Assembly (NCBI GenBank): GCA_035772785.1
Contig: JAOCPU010000004.1
Coordinates: 248,001 to 312,000 of the forward strand
DNA: 64,000 nucleotides
Origin: Phlebiopsis flavidoalba
Lineage: Eukaryota > Basidiomycota > Agaricomycetes > Polyporales > Phanerochaetaceae
Reading direction: 5' to 3'
Below are positions 1 to 14,101 of this stretch, piece after piece. Each line of letters starts with the position of its first letter. Position 1 is the first letter of the stretch. Made by a program: the position numbers and the translations under genes. The notes below the pieces were generated by a model. It was not told the origin of the DNA, did not search any database, and worked only from the letters and a program-made list of their open reading frames with translations.

Positions 1-2905
1 GCTTTGCAAACCTTGTCACACGTGCACTCAACAACAATCCCACGGGTGAGGCTCCGTATGTGAGGGCCCGCCGCGAGGCCGAGGCTGCGGACCAGGAGTA
101 TCGCGTCGCGATTCGCGAAAATTGGATAGACAGCGCCTTGGCCTCGAGGAGCGTATCGAGGACCTGCTCAAGACACTGCAGAAATGGGAGCTCGACAGGC
201 TTCGCGCGGTGAAAACGGGTACGTCATTGAGCTTGTTTATTCCACCATGACCTGACTAAGTGTGTTCCATGCAGTGCTTGTCAATACCATGCTTGCCTCG
301 AGGCTCTGTCGAAGGGCATGTCGCCGTCGCTCGAGCGTCAGGAGACTCTGATTGCCTCCTATCAGCCCGAGTCGGACCTCAAAGCCTTGATTTTGAACAG
401 TATCGGACTGGGCCCTTCCACCCGAGCCCCCATGTCTACGAGTCTGTGGCTCACGACGAGTCGGACGTCGTGTTTTGGCATAGACCTTCGCAAGGTCTGT
501 GGGCGAACTCTGATGCAGGGTTCTGGATCACACAATGGCAATCCCAACGGTCGCCAGGAGCGCAAGGACACGATCCCACCTGTCCTCTCTGCGCTACTCG
601 TTGCACTCGGCGAAGCTTTATACAAAGCTTCCCAACGATACCGAAAAGCGCAAGACGTGGATCTACGAGGTGCCGTTAGTGGCTCGTCAATCACCTCCGG
701 GAAACACTTAACGCGGTTTCCTCCCATGCAAATCTATTCCCGACGACACACTCGCGAAATACGAGACGCGCCGGGTAATTGCCAGCGCAGTCAAAGCTGT
801 GGGCATTGGAGTTGGATCCGCCTTTGTGCATGTACGAAGGTTGGGACGAGTTCAGGAAGCTTTATCCCACAGGTGAAGCGCGCGTGTTTTCATGCCGGCG
901 CAAGGAGCCATGTGCTCACAGGAGAGCTTTGTTCAGTGGGAGCGATGAAGACTGACGAGCAGCCGTCTGAGGAACAACACACCTGCAAGAACTCCAGGCC
1001 GCTCTGCAGAAATTACCGAAGATTCACCTCATCGTACTCGACACCATTCTCAAGCATCTGAAGGAGTACGTACCTTATTTCCCAAACTCTCGGCTCGTAT
1101 TCATATTTGTCATTCCTAGATTGATTGACACAACACCGCCGAAGGTGAGGAAGCCGAACGACGTATACATCTACAAACTTGCCCCTGAGCCTGGAAGAAG
1201 TACGTACTATGTTTGATCGTGTGTTTTTATCCTATTGACACTTCATGTCAGCCATTCTGCGGCCCAAGGCGGAGACAAAGTTTTCTATACAGGACCGTCA
1301 CCCGACATGTGAGTGCTACTGAACTTTCCATCCTCCAATTTCTGATCCATGCCTTGTAGTGCTGTTTGTCGACCTTCTCTCAAAGTATGCTGCTATACTG
1401 CCACCGACGATTGAGAAGAAGAAGCGTGAATCCCAGCGCAGGGTTCCTATTCGTAAGCATACCCGGCCAATGGACATGCGTATGAGTCGTAGTCGTATCT
1501 CGGCGGGCGCCGACCTCAAGGCGCTCCAGGCTCAGCAGCTTGCTCAGCGTGGCATAAGGATGAAATCGCCGCCACCCGTCCCTCCCGTTCCTGATGCAGC
1601 GCGTGCTGGTGTCAACCCTCAGCAGCTTCCGAGCCCAGATCAGTCAACCACCTCGGAGGGGCCAGCGGTTACCGTAACGGACGAGCCTGACTCCATGACA
1701 CACGATGCCCCGTCTGAGGCGTCACAGGAGGAGATTTCGGTTCAGGATAACCGCAGCCCGCCGTCTGTGGATTACTCAAAGATTCCGCCGCCGCCGCCGC
1801 TGGCGCCCCGTTCCCCTGAGGTAACTCAAGTGCAGGCGCCAGTTCCGCGCCCCGCAGACGTACCACCTATGTTCAAGGAGCCCGCCGCCTGAAGACGACG
1901 ATTCTTCCCCCACGCCCCACATTCAAGGAGCCGCCGCCGGAACGCCACGATTCGCCTGAGCTGCCAATCCCATCGTACCCTGAACACGCACATGAACTTG
2001 AGCCGCCGTCATCTCCGCCCTTGCCTCTGCCGTCCGTTCAAGGACCCTCCGCCTGAGCCTGCGTCTCCTCCCGCGTTCAGCCCCAGCCCGCGGGGAACAA
2101 GCCGCCCCACAAGCCCCCAAGACAGGCGCCGGCTCGCGCAGCGCGTCGCCCGCGAAGACGTCCCTGTCCAGACATTCGTCTGTCACTTCAAACACAATCT
2201 ACGGCCGCCCCGAACCGCGGCCCCCGTGTCCAAGCGCGAGGGCCGCGCCCCAGCGGTGGCTCTGTCAGCAGCATGGTGAACAACTTCAACCGAAACTCAC
2301 TCGCGGGCACGGCGAGACCCAGCAGCCCCGCGAGCGTGTCGCCCGCGCTCGCCGTCACGCCCAAGCCATGTCAAGCGGAGCAGCGCGATGTTCGAGCGCC
2401 GGACGATGCATAGCGATGCGGAGGATGAAATTGTGCAGTAAGCAACGCGCTCTGTCGGAAGTTCTTGAATATGCGGGCATCAGGTTTTTCTTCTATGGAC
2501 TATGTCGGCGAGCCGCTGGAGTGATGATCTTTTTGTGTGGCGGATACTATGGGTGGCCCCCTGTTTATAAGACTTTTGATGTTTTGCTCTTACCACGCTT
2601 TCCTCACGCCTCCCTACATAAATTTGAGCTGGCAGTCGCATGCGGGGACATCTGATGTACCTTCGTCCAAATTTCCCTTATTTCTTCGATGGGAGGAGGA
2701 TGTAGCGGAAGCGTTCCGGAGAGACGAGTCGGCGTGTTCCCAGTGTTTATAATTTTGATCGTGGCGGTCACGGCGCTGTCACAGGGATGCCGCAGCGGCC
2801 ATCATTAATGACACGTGGCCCGGTGCCAGAGCAGACACGACGCCGCAACGACGCCTCGGATAGACGGGTCACTCAAAGTTCAAGACGGTGTGCTTTGGAA
2901 TAGGA
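1..2905 (+). CDS. F-BAR / RhoGAP-domain protein (Rgd2/Rga8-like), 5' end outside window
   Basis: Predicted membrane-bending scaffold and Rho-family GTPase regulator acting at the cell cortex. The window opens inside the distal helix of the F-BAR (FCH) domain (about 10-220, motif RARREAEAADQEYRVAIRE, LEERIEDLLKTLQKWELDR). After an intron at about 220-272 come LSKGMSPSLERQETLIASYQ and the domain junction AHDESDVVFGIDLRKW (about 440-500). The RhoGAP-like fold follows, with IPPVLSALLVALGE, KTWIYEVPL (652-678), a Leu-rich stretch ending in KLWALELDPPLCMYEGWDEF (about 790-855), and KLPKIHLIVLDTILKHLKE (about 1010-1065). More introns lie near 1063-1118, 1200-1250 and 1310-1358. The tail (about 1450-2905) is Pro/Ser-rich and probably disordered, with a readable last stretch from about 2757 (FDRGGHGAVTGMPQRPSL) to TAG at 2905. 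Several frame changes occur. The exact C-terminus is uncertain because an inverted-repeat arm (2544-2570) lies just after an alternative stop at 2523. Family assignment is firm; GAP activity is doubtful because the arginine-finger position reads Glu. Confidence 0.85.
2544..2570 (+). repeat. Left arm of a 27-bp inverted repeat (possible terminal inverted repeat)
   Basis: These 27 bp match the reverse complement of 3571-3597 at 24 positions; the first 16 bases (atactatgggtggccc) and the last 7 (tttataa) are identical. Weaker similarity continues inward for roughly 80-100 bp. The arms would bound a 1,054-bp segment with no recognisable transposase, which fits a non-autonomous DNA element (MITE-like). 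Against this, what reads as the C-terminal tail of the RhoGAP gene lies inside the segment. Target-site duplication is unclear (at most TA). Confidence 0.5.
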
Positions 2906-3570
2906 CAGAGGTTGGTGTTTATACTGTAGGTCTAGAGTAAATTTATGTACATGTAGTATGAAAGTAATTACAAAATTCTCTACGATATTGCTGGCTATGA
3001 ATGGAATCTATGGCACCCGGAGGGGCTTTCGGACATGCCAGGCCCTCTCCGTGGCTAGTGTAGTGTATACAAGGATAGAATAGATGTGAACGGTTTGTCA
3101 ATGTGGTTCCGACCTCTCCGTCCCTGTACCCTTCGCCTCAGGCGCTTAGGTAAGGCCGCCACCTGCCGAGGCGGAGCTGGAATGAAAATCACAGCTGCTG
3201 CGGCGCTTTTCTCGGGAGGTGTCACGTCGAGGCCACAGACCTTTCATTGCTTGCGTACTTCACAACAGTACAGACCAAAAAGTTGTATTTTTTACATACA
3301 CTTTTTGGATCATGCCTCAACATATAAAAAAATACCAAATCAAACCAAGCGATACATCAAGAGCTACACAGCCATCAATGCGCGTTCCAATGAGATCTGA
3401 GGCAACTTTGGACCATTTTCAAAAATCCTAGGCAAGCACACTCAACGCATAAATCCTGCTAATATTACTTGAGGTACAATGAATGATATGTGAAAGCTGA
3501 CAAAAAATTCCAGGGGCAAATGGACAAGTGTGGAATGAGAGAAACTCGAAATTATAAACACTGTACCAGT

Positions 3571-3597
3571 TTATAAAAGGAGGGCCACCCATAGTAT
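3571..3597 (-). repeat. Right arm of the 27-bp inverted repeat
   Basis: Reverse complement of 2544-2570 with three mismatches. Inward of the arm, on the minus strand, is a 15-base string (cagtgtttataattt) that also occurs on the plus strand at about 2749-2763. The two sides therefore share more than the terminal 27 bp, though rearranged. Confidence 0.5.
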
Positions 3598-6500
3598 ACC
3601 TATCTAAGCTTATGTTATCTTGCATGTCGCCTGGTTGTCTGATTATATCATAAGTGTGTCACTGTCACCCGTGGACGTGTGTCCCCGAGGCTGTGTGCCG
3701 TAACGGCTATGTCGTGGATCTGGGGAAAGGATCCCAATTTGTGTGCCTTGGGCATTTGTGCGGTCCGTTGCTGGCTCGTCCGCGTCGTGGTAGTTATGAG
3801 GGGTCTAGCCTGTCACTACTGAAAGTTGTTCCAATTAGAATCAAGATGTGGTTGGACAAAGGGGAGACAACTCGAGTGCCGCTTTGTGGGAGATCGCTTC
3901 CCAGTGAAACAGGTATGTAGGTTTTCGATCTTCCGGATGGGCTGTCCGACCCAGGCTATTAGCCGCGTAATAACGTTTTTCTACGTATTGAACCTTGCCG
4001 CCACTAGTTGCGAATTCAAGCAAAATGAAGCCTATCTCTTGGCCTGTGCGGGTCCAGCCTAAAGCACACTTACCCCCCAACGCACTCTCCTGAATCTGTC
4101 CACATAACCTGAATCATTACCCAGCTCCATTGCATCTCAGTGCATGTCACCCATCTTATCACTCCACCTCGTACGATGCATGTGGTCACCACGCCCTCGG
4201 GGGTCAACCTCTTGGAATGACGTGGCCACTTTCCCGCTCAAGGTCGTCGCTTGAGGATCCCAAAAACAACGGCGGAGCAAAAGAAACATATCGCTTGACG
4301 CGTGCACTTATGACAGAATACCCCAAACCCTTAGACTATGAATTGAGAAGTAGACTGGGCCCGTCACGGGGGGATCTATACAACACTCCATCACAGAATC
4401 AGAGTTTTTATTCAACATCGGCTCGACAGGTGGCTGTGGCCATGCCCATAACGGCCCTGTACAATCACTTCTGCCCATATGCCTTAACCATTTCCTATTC
4501 CGCACAGCCAAAATGCGAGATCCTCACGAAGATGGAGTCAGGGCGGGCCCCTGGGTGATGGATGATGGCGATCCAAGGAAAGGGCTCACCTTCAGACACA
4601 TAGTCTTCACCAGGCGCCCCATTCCGAACCATAGACTCATGTGTTTGGGTGTCGATTCCTCGAAGCAACAAACCCTACTGGCGCCCGGCGTCCTGTTATG
4701 TTTATTAACAGCAAAAAGCACACCCACATCGGTTTCGAAAGTAGCATCCCTCCCATCTTTCGCATGACGTGAAACCCCTCTCTCTGACCCTCAGTCATCC
4801 CCTCTCAATCCGCAGTGTCCTGAAAATTACATTCTAATGTGGCCATCTCTCGTGCGTTCCCGCCACAGTGGAAGGACGTCGCCAAGGAGGAAAAAAATGG
4901 TGGCAACGTGACCGTCGCCCAGGCTGCTTGAGGGCTGCACTGCCTAGTTCGCATTCGTGCAATCTAATGGTGATCTTACCTCGCTTCCGGCGCGCATCGT
5001 GTACCTTATGAGAATTTGGTAGTACTCACATGACCTGTGGCGTACTTACACATTTCTCCTCAGTTGAAGTAGCACCGCTGGAGAAAAATTGGTGCAAACG
5101 CCTCGGTGCCAGGAGTACTAGGACCGCGTCCGAGGTTATTGGAAGGGCATAACACTCACGCGGCCGCAATTGCCCAAGAGACCACCAAGCTGGGCCTTAC
5201 CGAAGGATATGTTTGGCACCAGGCAAATCACTGTTCCCTCTACAGGCGCTGTTCCCGCCGCATGCAGTTGACGCGACCCCGAGCGTGCACCTGCGCTCGA
5301 CGAACTACAACCTTTCCATCTCAACACAGATAACAGCGTTCGCCACGTTATCCTCCAGCTCGTCTCGCTTTCCTGCGCTCCTCCTTCTCGGTGTTCAGCG
5401 CTACCAGTCTTCTGTCCTTTCCGGACACGCATAGCGTGACTCGTGTCCACTGGAACAGTTCCCCGTTTCACCTAGATAGCCCGCAAACAAGGTTAATCCA
5501 CAAGCTATTGATGAATACTCGCGGAACAGCGGAACAAAGCGTCTCAAGGGCCACGCACTCCACGGCTTGCCTGTAAGCTTCAAGGAACGTTTTGTACGTT
5601 GTTTCGCAGTCAGCCGCCAGTCGCCGGGCACGCCCGGCTGATGCGACATATACGCCTAGCGCAGGGCTACCACAGTACGATGGCGGACACACATGGGGCG
5701 TACGTCGGACATTGTCAAAGCCGCAGCTGCACGAGTTAGACACGCAAGAGATGGTAGCCACGGACCTGAGTTCCCCATCTCCTTTCCACCACTCATCTGC
5801 TAACGCGTGCAACCCGCAACTCGTGTTCTGCGGCGCCCACATAGGCTGTCCTCAATGTGCAATGTCCCTATCTCCCTTGAGTCCATCCTCACAAGCTCTA
5901 TCAGTACCGCTGCTGATGATGAATAGACTACGACGCTGCTGCACAGTGGTTGGGACCCAGTGTCGGCTGCGGCCATAGATCCGGCGGCAAGCAGGCGTGG
6001 CAATTCCCCTCTCGGTCCGCAGACGAAGCGTTCGCAGCAGTGAGCGTCCCTTCTTTTTGTGCTCACGGCGCATGCGTCCGTGAACTCCACGGAGCGTTTC
6101 GGGGGCGCACACTGCTTGAAAAGGGCCCGTAGTACTAGCGCTGCCGCATACTAGCGGCCGGTCGGAGGGCGGTTATGAGGGCGCAGCTCCTCGCTATGGA
6201 TGGTGCTCGCCCCAGCTCGGATGGGGGCAAACGATATTGTGCGGTAGCCTGAGTTATTTCCACGCCAAGCTTATTGCGGGTGTCGTATTCGCTGAAGGCC
6301 TGGGCACGGAAAGGGGCCTGTATGGACGGGTGACGAGGTCATTTATGGTCTAGCAATATACGGGCGTGAATACTCAGACCAGGTGTGCAGATCAGAATAC
6401 TGCCTGAGCTTCGAAGCCATCCGGTCAGTGGCGGGTCCTATGGGCCGGTGAGTTTGCGCGACCAAGTAAGGTGCATGAACGGCTTTTTACTGAAAATTTT

Positions 6501-9150
6501 GCGTTAGTTCGGTAGCAGATCTTGAACTCAGCCTGTCGAGTCGTGTTTGGCCGGCAGGGTCGAGGCGTTCGACCCGGCCCCCTATTGCATACCGTGAAGT
6601 CAAGATGGGTGACAGGCTTAGATTCGGGTATTATGTCAACGGTACGCACCCCCACGGGGGGGATCCGGCAGCGCGCGCAAACAGGCAACAGCCAAGAAAT
6701 TGACGTATTTATCTCAAGATGGATACGTCAAAAGTTCACGCGGGGGATGACCTGCGGTGTCAACGAGCAGTGCTCGAAACCGTGGAGGCGCTCCCGGAAA
6801 AATGGACATGAATGCGTCGAGTTTCCTGTACCCGATAGTGAGCGACAAGTTTCGGAGCGTGAGTCGCATTGCGTGCTTACCTATCTCCACAGTGACAAAG
6901 GCTCGCAAATCTACAATGTCGTTGAGTGCTGGCAGACGGAAACAAAACTTAGTTTGTTCACTCCGATAGGGAAAGACCCACGCGTAAGCTCTATCTCCCA
7001 CGGTTGCAATGTTCCCTAAGCTAAATTCCCGTTTATAGCAATTAGAGTTGGAAAACCAATGGCCATGGGGCCCAGGCCATGGTTGGTGAGTGATCGGGCC
7101 GTCTCCAAATGAAACAAGGTTGAGGTGACTGAGGATAGTAGGGTGTGTGCGAGCTGTTGCTGCATGGGCCATTAAGAACATCAATGGGCGATCTCCGATG
7201 ACCCGTACCTCGCAAACATTCTTTCCGTCTGCAAACCCGAGTCAGTTGAACGAAAGTTACTGGGCGCACGTGGACCAGCAGAGACAATATACACGCATGT
7301 TTATACAAGAGGTACGTCAGTCTGTGTTTTCATCTTAGGACAGTGCAGATACACCTGCCTGTGAACGCGCAGGTATGGGACAAGTATGAGATAGACTGGA
7401 ATTTATACGCACCCGTGGTGGCTCTCCCGCCGTTACCTCACAGGTGAGTCCAGACGCGGCGGAATTTGTATGCTTCGCTAACCCGGCGGGCTTATTAGAG
7501 CGGTGACATATATATGCCATCGGTCGCCAGGCAACTCGACTGTCTGGTTAATAACCTTATCGAACACCCGGTCGGACCCGCTGCCCGTCCCGCGTGTTGA
7601 ACCCCCCCCATACTCGACCAACTTACTGACGAGTCAGGACCGATTAGTAAACTCGGGCGCATGGACCATGGTTCAGCTGGGACGATGATTGAGAGCAATG
7701 CTATACAACGGCAACAAGGCCGTGTACAACGTTCGAGAAGATGGACCGGGCTCCTTCCGAATTTTTTGGCGTGCAGGTGGTATAGCGAAAGAAGTGGGAG
7801 GAGGAGACGGCGTGTGAAGATGTTGGAGATGGTGAAGATTGTGGATGGTGCACTCGGGAAGCGCAGCTTCGGACCCCTGGTTCCTGCAGAAAGCCCATAG
7901 CACAAATAGTGGCTGACTTGTAAAACCGGTCGTCTGGAGAGGATAATCGGAGGCAAACGAGCAGTATAATCACGAAATTAATTAGCCGTACCCTATCGGA
8001 GCCGAATTATACAAAAGATAGTAACGAGGCCTAGCTAGCAGCCTTGCGGTGTCCCTGCCTCCGTTGCTCTAGCTATAATGAACATGTGCGAGCATATATG
8101 CGCACGCTGCTATAGCGTGCAGGAACGTACCCAAGCCCGTTTGCAGTACCCGGTAAGCCTGGCAAGTAGGCCATGCATTTCTTCTTTGTCGCACTGAGTC
8201 ATTCTTGTTCAGACACGCCATGGATGCTTGGAAGCTTCCGCACAAGGGACTGTTGTTGATCCCGAGGTCATACGGCGCATTGTAGTATTTGACTTGAATG
8301 AATTGACCTCGCAACGCACATGAGCTCACTCAAACGAACTTGCCGTTTCCAGCGTATCACGGTTTCTTCCAAGCCACCCACACAGTCTATGAGTTAGCCT
8401 GGTGTTGAAACATTGACAAAAATGTGGCTTACCTTGAATAGTTCTGTGTAGGGTTCGCGTGTGTTACATATGTGCTTCGAAGGGTTGGGCAGACCGCTCC
8501 TTCGGTGAGATTTTGCCATGGAAGTGGTGGACTGCATCCAAACCAAGCTGGGTGAAACAAGGATGTGTCCCATTCGCGTTTATTGAGCAGGTACGCACAA
8601 GCTCATTGATAAAAGTAGTAAATGTAATGGGCGCCATCAACCATCACTATCACTGTCTTTTTTTGGGTTACCAGCCTTTCAGACCCGCGTTGAAAGGGCA
8701 TCGAACCCAAGCATCAACTGTTGGCCCACTTCTCTCTCCGACGTGCATCCATCCCACATGTTTGCTGTTCCCCCCCGCCGCACTCCACTGCACACCTCAA
8801 ATAACTCCCGGGGGCCCCAGTACGATACCACCAAAAATGAATACCAAGAAGATGGGAGGTAAGCTGCTGAGCTCAATATTGCTGTCTATTCTCTTTTTCA
8901 TGGGCCCCAGGGAGAAAAGCAAGGAAGGTGAATCCTTGCTTCATTATCCCTATGTACCTCTTGTCTCCCAAGAAACGACAAGCTCATGGTGCCTTTTCCC
9001 ATCGCACCATAGCCCCTCTTCTTTAGCTAGCATGCCTGCGCGCTGTCGCCCTCGTCGTGGACCCCACTCTGCCATCCCACTGGACAGACCCAGCCGAAAT
9101 GAGAGCCACCCAATACTCACACACAGCTTTACACTTTGTTATTCTAGCAG
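3598..9150. other. Gene-poor stretch, no recognised gene
   Basis: About 5.5 kb in which both strands were read and no protein family was recognised. The longest open frames (4130-4558 +, 5468-5842 -, 6522-7019 +, 6714-7184 -, 8459-9190 +) overlap one another on opposite strands and show no motif I know. The minus-strand frame 5468-5842 is cysteine-rich and the most protein-like. An imperfect palindrome lies at about 7053-7087. The last kilobase presumably holds the first exon and promoter of the U2AF gene; a fragment at about 8837-8862 with ATG (NTKKMGG) cannot be tied to it. Confidence 0.5.
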
Positions 9151-9151
9151 A

Positions 9152-10987
<1,836 letters not shown>

Positions 10988-11639
10988 CCGATGTATGTGC
11001 CAGGCGGGCTATGCTTGGTCGTAGCTGAGTGGCTTGGCTCCTTGCTGTGTTAGTCGAATGGGTTGATTTATATAATGCTACTACTGGCCTATGTCATCTA
11101 CTATTTGTACGATGCCTACTAGTTTCATTTTGGCCGCTCGAGGCTCTGCGCGCGTGCCACACTACACTGTGGACTATCGGTACACGAAGTATACGAAGAT
11201 ACCCCTCGCCAATTATACCTTTGGAAACTCGTACTCTCACAAATTACTGACCCATAACAAGCCCAAGCTTACGGACAGGTGGCGACCGGTACAGGAAACA
11301 TCCTAATTAAAACTAAACTAACCGACAATAATTAACCCGCCCAGCCTAAGGCCTCATGTATTTGCCTCCGCCCCCCGCCCAATTTATCCAAATTGCGAGC
11401 TTCCGTCGCCCTCTTGAGCCCCAACGCCCCCCCTATGGCATCCGCGCCGACCCATGGCTTGCTCCTGACCCGCTCTCGCCCTCGCATCCCCCACTCTCGC
11501 TGCAGCCCGATGCGTTGTGCTCAACGAAGCAGGGTCTCGAGGATTGGCGCCCCTCACGCGGTATTTTCAAGGTAGGCGCCCGGCTTGGCTTGGTGTGCTG
11601 CGCGGGCATGGCGGGCTGACGGGTTGAATAGTGGGATGT
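10988..11639. other. Intergenic, U2AF 3' flank / DUF6533 gene 5' flank
   Basis: No recognisable gene. An open frame from 11356 begins with a Pro-rich segment (MYLPPPPAQF) and runs into a possible GT-AG intron at about 11571-11631. It could be the 5' exon of the 7-TM gene that follows, but no family signature supports that. Confidence 0.4.
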
Positions 11640-13281
11640 CTGGCGTTGATCGTATACGACTTACTGTTCGCGTTATGGGTTTCATTGCGTATATGTCGCG
11701 TGCGTGGTGCTGAGGGGCTGCGCAGTCCTTTGTTTCAGCACCGAGGTATTGGTTTCGCAGCGCCCAATAGTGGTATTTTAATGCAGGACGCTCATGGGCA
11801 TCCCCGCGCGCAGGCTAGGCTCTATATGGGAGGGTCGCAGTGATGTCGGAAGGGGAAATTCTTGTTCATTTTCCAGGACCCTTTGCTATTGCCTTTTGCA
11901 ATGAATGGGCGTCACACTATTCCCTCATTGATATGTGCTGCTTGCTCATGAACAACGCAGATCAGATATGTTCCGTACGTCCAATATCCTTTACATGCAT
12001 ACACGCAAAATCTGACGCGGTGCTTTATCCTAGAATAATATACAGCATGTACGTTCTCATCTTTGTCGACTCATACAACCTAGCACTCACATGTTTTCGC
12101 AGTGTGGATTAATGTTGGTGAGCAGACTCTACGCGCTGAGATGAGAAACGTTACTGAATGTAATGCAGCGGGCGGCTGTTGGTGTGGCGTCAACTTCAGT
12201 AAGTATAGTTCCGTCGTGCCATTCCTGCGAGCGTGTAGTCTGACAGCAATACCAGTAGTGAGACTATTCTGTGGATATTCTTGTGCTCCCATGGACTAAA
12301 CAACCCCAGCTCAGCTGCGTGTTCGACTTTTACTGGGACAGCGGCCTACGTCGTGCTGGGCCTCCAGATTGTCATCGGCTGTACTGTTACCCTGCTATAT
12401 GCGCCGCGGCACCGCAGACTGAAGAGTACACTAGCCATCCACCCATCCATTCTGCGGACTCTTGCGCCCTCTTCCGCGCTTCCCCAAGGTGAAGAAGTCA
12501 TCCTCTTCGTGCTCCTCGGCTCTCAGCATGGCCTTCCGACATCGTCCTCGTCAGCCTGACCGTGCCCAAGCTCACTCGGTGCGTCCCCCTCCCAGCCCTA
12601 CCTCCCCCGCCCACTGACCCCTCGCCACATGGTGACCAACGACAGCGCGGTGGGCACGTGGTGCTGACATCTGCCTGCCGCTGCACTTTCCGCTCGTACT
12701 CGTGGGTATGCGTGCTGGCTGCCGCCGACGGTGATGGAGACGATCCTGTTCGTGTTTCGCGCTGATGGCAAGGCCGTCGAGGTGTGGCTCGCGCGCGACG
12801 CGCACCGCCCGCGCCTCCTCTCCAGGTCCTCCTCCGCGACTCACTCCTCGCGTTCGGCGCGACGCTGCTCTTTCTCATTCCCAATCTCGTGCTGTGGCTC
12901 ACCGAACGCGTGCGTGGTTCTTTCTCTCTCCTTTCGTTGAAGGTGCATGCTTATGTGGCGTCGTGGACAGCAAACGCTCCGTGGTTATGCTGATTGTGTG
13001 AGTGTGCTCTTTCCCCGGCTGCCGCGCCGCGGTTCTGACGTTTGCGCTTGCCCCTTCCAGCGCCGTGCCTGCTGTGCAGTCCATCATAGGCTCCCGTTTA
13101 CTGGTACGTGCGCTTGCTGGCTAGCCCGGATTCTGTAGCGCGGTGGCTGACCGAACCGCTGTGCTAGCTCAACATTTACGAGACGACCGAGGCCAACCGG
13201 ACATGGGTGTGGCGCTGCCTAGATGATGATGAGGCGATCAATCTTTCTTCCGTCTCGACTGGGTTTTCTGTAGCACGGTAG
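11640..13281 (+). CDS. DUF6533-type seven-TM membrane protein, frame-broken
   Basis: Member of a large Agaricomycete family of predicted 7-TM proteins of unknown function (DUF6533-like). The N-terminal helix carries the family's YDxLL signature (LALIVYDLLFAL, about 11640-11675). A helix 3-like segment, GLMLVSRLYAL, lies at about 12108-12140. A hydrophobic stretch with STFTGTAAYVVLGLQIVIGC lies at about 12318-12380. The C-terminal half is the clearest part: METILFVF (12731 on), then LARDAHRP and LLQVLLRDSLLAFGATLLFL (about 12790-12880) and NLVLWLTERV (about 12885-12912). An intron follows (about 12912-13058), then SIIGSRLLLNIYETTE (about 13080-13185, with another intron) and TAG at 13279-13281. 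The start is unknown and the frame changes repeatedly in the first kilobase. The gene may be degraded, or only poorly sequenced. An opsin-like or GPCR role would be speculation. Confidence 0.58.
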
Positions 13282-14101
13282 CATAGGTTTCTTAATTGCT
13301 GCCCGTATTCATATGCACCTCTGAGACCCAAACGTATATTGTACATCGCAGGCGGACTTATTTTCCTCAATAGTAGGTCATTTCTTGAGAACGTAAATAT
13401 ATACCTCTTCTAGCGTACAAATGAACAGGTGAAGGCTGGGTGAAGGGTGATCAAGCTCGAGTACGATCCAGAAATGACGCAGTAAATATCATGAGCACTT
13501 GCTCAGTAATATAGCAGGGTGACTGTCCACTGCAACAAAAACAGCAGTCTCTGGTTTCTGAATCGTGTCAGTAGTGCCAACAGTGTAGTACTTTGGCGTC
13601 TCGGGTCCCGCAAGTCGACTCCTTGGAGCTCGAGGCCTCTGGCCCGGATGTGTGACATGTACGTGCGTTGTGTCAAAATCACCTTGTCAGTACTCAGCCA
13701 AGTTGAGGCCCGAAGCTGCGTCACACGGATGGGGTGAGACCGTTTCACGCGATGAATTGCGAAGGTCTCGGCGAACACGGCGGGCGCAATAAGACCGGCG
13801 CGCAGCGCGGACTCGGTGGCTTACATAGAACAATACGCATTAATAAGGCCAATTTCAGTGCTCCGTTTTGTGATTCTATGTTTGAGCGCAAGGGGGCACA
13901 TCAATTAGCAGTCGTAGGTGAATGGCTGTTTAGCTCAAGCTCGGACATTGTAGGATTCATCGTGGCGGCACCGGGCGTCACGAACATTTCAGCGATTTCC
14001 CATTCCTGGGACTGAATCTCCGTCTTTGTCATCACGCTGATGCGCTTCCGCTACGCAGATACGGCGCGTTGACGGGATATAAGTAAGTCGTTCTCATCGT
14101 C
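13282..14101. other. Intergenic region upstream of epoxide hydrolase
   Basis: No recognised gene. Short open frames on both strands at 13503-14015 overlap and lack motifs. A TATA-like gatataag lies at about 14076-14083, just ahead of the epoxide hydrolase ATG. It is rather close for a TATA box (about 20 bp), so its role is unsure. Confidence 0.4.

Noticed and set aside
9057..9150. ATG at 9100 region as the U2AF start
   Set aside because: The sequence between it and the Arg/Asp-rich stretch looks like intron with an AG acceptor at about 9150; no in-frame link was found.
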